A DNA stretch of 64,000 nucleotides. Origin: Cyclobacteriaceae bacterium (GTDB taxonomy: Bacteria > Bacteroidota > Bacteroidia > Cytophagales > Cyclobacteriaceae). The stretch spans positions 1 to 64,000 of the forward strand of contig BQJT01000003.1 of NCBI GenBank assembly GCA_021604845.1, given 5' to 3'. The number at the start of each line of letters is the position of its first letter. Positions within the stretch are counted from its first letter, which is position 1. Positions 62,449 to 64,000 of the stretch are shown piece by piece. The position numbers and the translations under genes were made by a program. The notes beneath the pieces are model-generated. The model was not told the origin of the DNA. It saw nothing but the letters and a program-made list of their open reading frames with translations, and made no database searches.

Positions 62449-63477
62449 TCAATTAAATACCTGCATTCCTTCTGTACAATTAGTACAAATGTCAATCTCA
62501 GACCGTGCCTGGGTGACGCTTCTTCTGAACGACGTATATTGGCTATTGAACCACAAGTCTTTAAATCGTTCCGTTTTAAGGTCACCCATAGGATGGCGGG
62601 CATCCTTGTCGAAGCAGCAAGGTACTACCTGGCCATCCCAGGTAATCACACAACTATGCCACATTTTCCAGCAATGGTTAAGTAACTGGTTTTTAATAGC
62701 ATAAGTACCATCTGATTTTTTGTAATAACGACTGTACCGGGGGTTGTCCGGAATCAATGGAGAACCGTTTTTATGGTCATACACCTGTGCAGTCTTAAAC
62801 ACAACTTCATCGACTTCCAGTGATTCTGCCAGGGTTTGCACTTCGGAGATCTGGTGTTCATTGGGTTTCACTACCAGGAACTGGAAGATAAGGTGCGGGG
62901 TACTTGATTTTAGCTTTTTTTTCCAGGCTACAATTTCTTTGGTACCTGATATTACTCTTTCCAGTTTTCCGCCGATACGATAACTTTGGTACGTTTCCTG
63001 GGTAGTACCATCGATTGAGATAATCAGGCGGTCCAGCCCGGATTCAACGGTTTTCCTGGCATTTTCACTGTTTAAATAATGTGCGTTGGTTGAGGTAGCG
63101 GTGTATATCTTTTTTTTGGCCGCAGCCTCGATCAGTTCAAAAAAATTTGGATGCAGGTAGGGTTCCCCCTGAAAGTAAAGAATCAGATACCATACAGCGG
63201 GGGCGAGCTCATCCAGGACTTTTCGGTACAAGTCAATATCCAGCATTCCGGTGGGTCGGGAGAAACTACGAAGTCCGCTGGGGCACTCCGGACACCTTAG
63301 GTTACAGCTGGTGGTAGGCTCCACTGAAATACTGACCGGTAAACCCCATGGATCGACTCCTGTACCTATCTTTGAAAGGTAGTAACTGCTAAGAATTTTA
63401 AATGCGTTCCAAACCCTGGTACCGGAGCACTTTGATAGGAAATTAAGACCGTCACGGTACCTGGCGTGCATAAACAA
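62449..63477 (-). CDS. Radical SAM/SPASM domain protein
   Basis: A 342-residue enzyme with the radical SAM cluster motif Cys58-x3-Cys62-x2-Cys65 (TSCNLRCPECPSG), a TIM-barrel core (IISIDGTTQETYQSYR), and a C-terminal SPASM part with extra Cys residues (NHCWKMWHSCVITWDGQVVPCCFD, then DICTNCTEG) for auxiliary iron-sulfur clusters. Such enzymes modify peptides, tRNA or small molecules; no peptide gene or maturation partner is next to it, so its substrate is unknown. Divergent from the DUF4230 gene. Confidence 0.92.
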   Translation of the reverse strand: MFMHARYRDGLNFLSKCSGTRVWNAFKILSSYYLSKIGTGVDPWGLPVSISVEPTTSCNLRCPECPSGLRSFSRPTGMLDIDLYRKVLDELAPAVWYLILYFQGEPYLHPNFFELIEAAAKKKIYTATSTNAHYLNSENARKTVESGLDRLIISIDGTTQETYQSYRIGGKLERVISGTKEIVAWKKKLKSSTPHLIFQFLVVKPNEHQISEVQTLAESLEVDEVVFKTAQVYDHKNGSPLIPDNPRYSRYYKKSDGTYAIKNQLLNHCWKMWHSCVITWDGQVVPCCFDKDARHPMGDLKTERFKDLWFNSQYTSFRRSVTQARSEIDICTNCTEGMQVFN

Positions 63478-63533
63478 TATCAGTTGAGTTTATTACCTTT
63501 AAGTGGGACCAAAATACTTCTGCAGGTTAACAA

Positions 63534-64000
63534 ATGCGAGCACTCAAACTCTTTTTTTGGATTTTCCCCTGGCTCATCACCATAATATGTGGATTGTGGT
63601 TTTGGTACTACTGGGCTGAAATTGACTTGTTACCAGCCAAGCAACTGGAAGGCAAGGAAGTACATTCTGTGGTATTGGAGCGCATGATCGATATGGGAAA
63701 ACTTGAGCTGGTCAAATATCAGTTCCAGGAAATCACTGAAATTGAAAAAGTGGGCCGTGACTTTTACAACCTTTTTAAACTTGAAAATGATTCCAGAGCG
63801 GTACTAATCTCAAAAGGAGAGGCGGTTGGATGCATAGATCTGACCAGATTGGAAGTCAGACATATTGTGGAAAAGCCCGACACCCTGATTGTACAGTTAC
63901 CACCCCCGGAACTGTGTTATTTTAAACTGGATCTGGACAATACCAGAATTTATGCACTGGAGACCGGACTTTTTACCAGCGAAAAGACCTTTATTGAAGA
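63534..64000 (+). CDS. DUF4230 family protein, 3' end outside window
   Basis: First 155 codons of a gene cut by the right edge. Seen: an N-terminal membrane helix (about 6-28; FFWIFPWLITIICGLWFWYYW), then HSVVLERMIDMGKLELVKYQFQEITEI, the start of the DUF4230 domain, and SRAVLISKGEAVGCIDL. Function of DUF4230 unknown; proteins of this family are membrane-anchored and common in Bacteroidota. ATG at 63534 chosen as the first in-frame start before the helix. Confidence 0.85.
   Translation, partial: MRALKLFFWIFPWLITIICGLWFWYYWAEIDLLPAKQLEGKEVHSVVLERMIDMGKLELVKYQFQEITEIEKVGRDFYNLFKLENDSRAVLISKGEAVGCIDLTRLEVRHIVEKPDTLIVQLPPPELCYFKLDLDNTRIYALETGLFTSEKTFIE

Noticed and set aside
1-64000. tRNA or rRNA genes
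   Set aside because: I scanned the intergenic regions by eye and saw no tRNA cloverleaf with a TTCRANY arm and no rRNA sequence; a tRNAscan-SE run would settle it.

Overview
The window reads as chromosome from a member of the Bacteroidota, most likely an order Cytophagales bacterium (inference). Pointers are a PorP/SprF-type outer-membrane protein beside a protein with a gliding-motility/type IX C-terminal domain, a TonB-dependent receptor with a carboxypeptidase-regulatory-like N-terminus, single-chain glycyl-tRNA synthetase, the lptC/CorC/peptidyl-prolyl-isomerase envelope cluster, and TAnnTTTG-type -7 promoter elements. I see no rRNA, tRNA, CRISPR array, transposase or integrase. Genes are densely packed and no gap much above 270 bases lacks a gene or recognisable repeat.

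Layout: 1-3.3 kb (minus strand) holds two sulfatases, a LOG-family nucleotide hydrolase and the stump of a RidA-family gene. 3.5-13.9 kb carries a GNAT acetyltransferase, a secreted M20 peptidase, two paralogous membrane adenylate cyclases with TPR sensors, and between them a Tat-exported mannonate-dehydratase-like protein and a TonB-dependent receptor. 14-24.3 kb is mostly housekeeping: glyQS, dgt, an RND/MMPL exporter, ileS and two tandem lspA genes. 24.5-33.9 kb is a surface-structure locus: an 1149-residue repeat fibre ending in an S74 autoprotease/chaperone, a type IX cargo-like protein, PorP/SprF, and a giant TPR-PD40-OmpA-LysM protein. 33.9-42.2 kb (minus) has a GAF protein, an AI-2E-family permease, a secreted TPR-CHAT protease-like protein, a DUF721 protein and recF. 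42.3-58.8 kb (plus) holds pdhA, a TPR membrane protein, ribH, aspartate kinase, nhaD, then an envelope-biogenesis run (coaX, a barrel protein, a TPR protein, lptC, a 55-residue membrane protein, CorC-type protein, parvulin) and a run of DUF493, pterin dehydratase, rsmI, lnt and suhB. 59-64 kb has a secreted PIG-L deacetylase, an AraC-regulated SDR/membrane-protein pair with a predicted operator, a radical SAM/SPASM protein and the start of a DUF4230 protein.

The least explained structures are non-coding: low-complexity arrays at several intergenic sites keep a strict 7-base phase although the sequence of the unit changes completely between and within arrays; three begin exactly at the TGA stop codon of the preceding gene. 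Other points worth a look are an isoleucyl-tRNA synthetase with GIHH in place of HIGH, the fibre/type IX locus, a seven-copy novel repeat in the OmpA-LysM protein, a direct-repeat operator with 21-base period, and a 13-base promoter motif shared by the two cyclase genes. All positions and motifs were read by eye; no search or computation was run.
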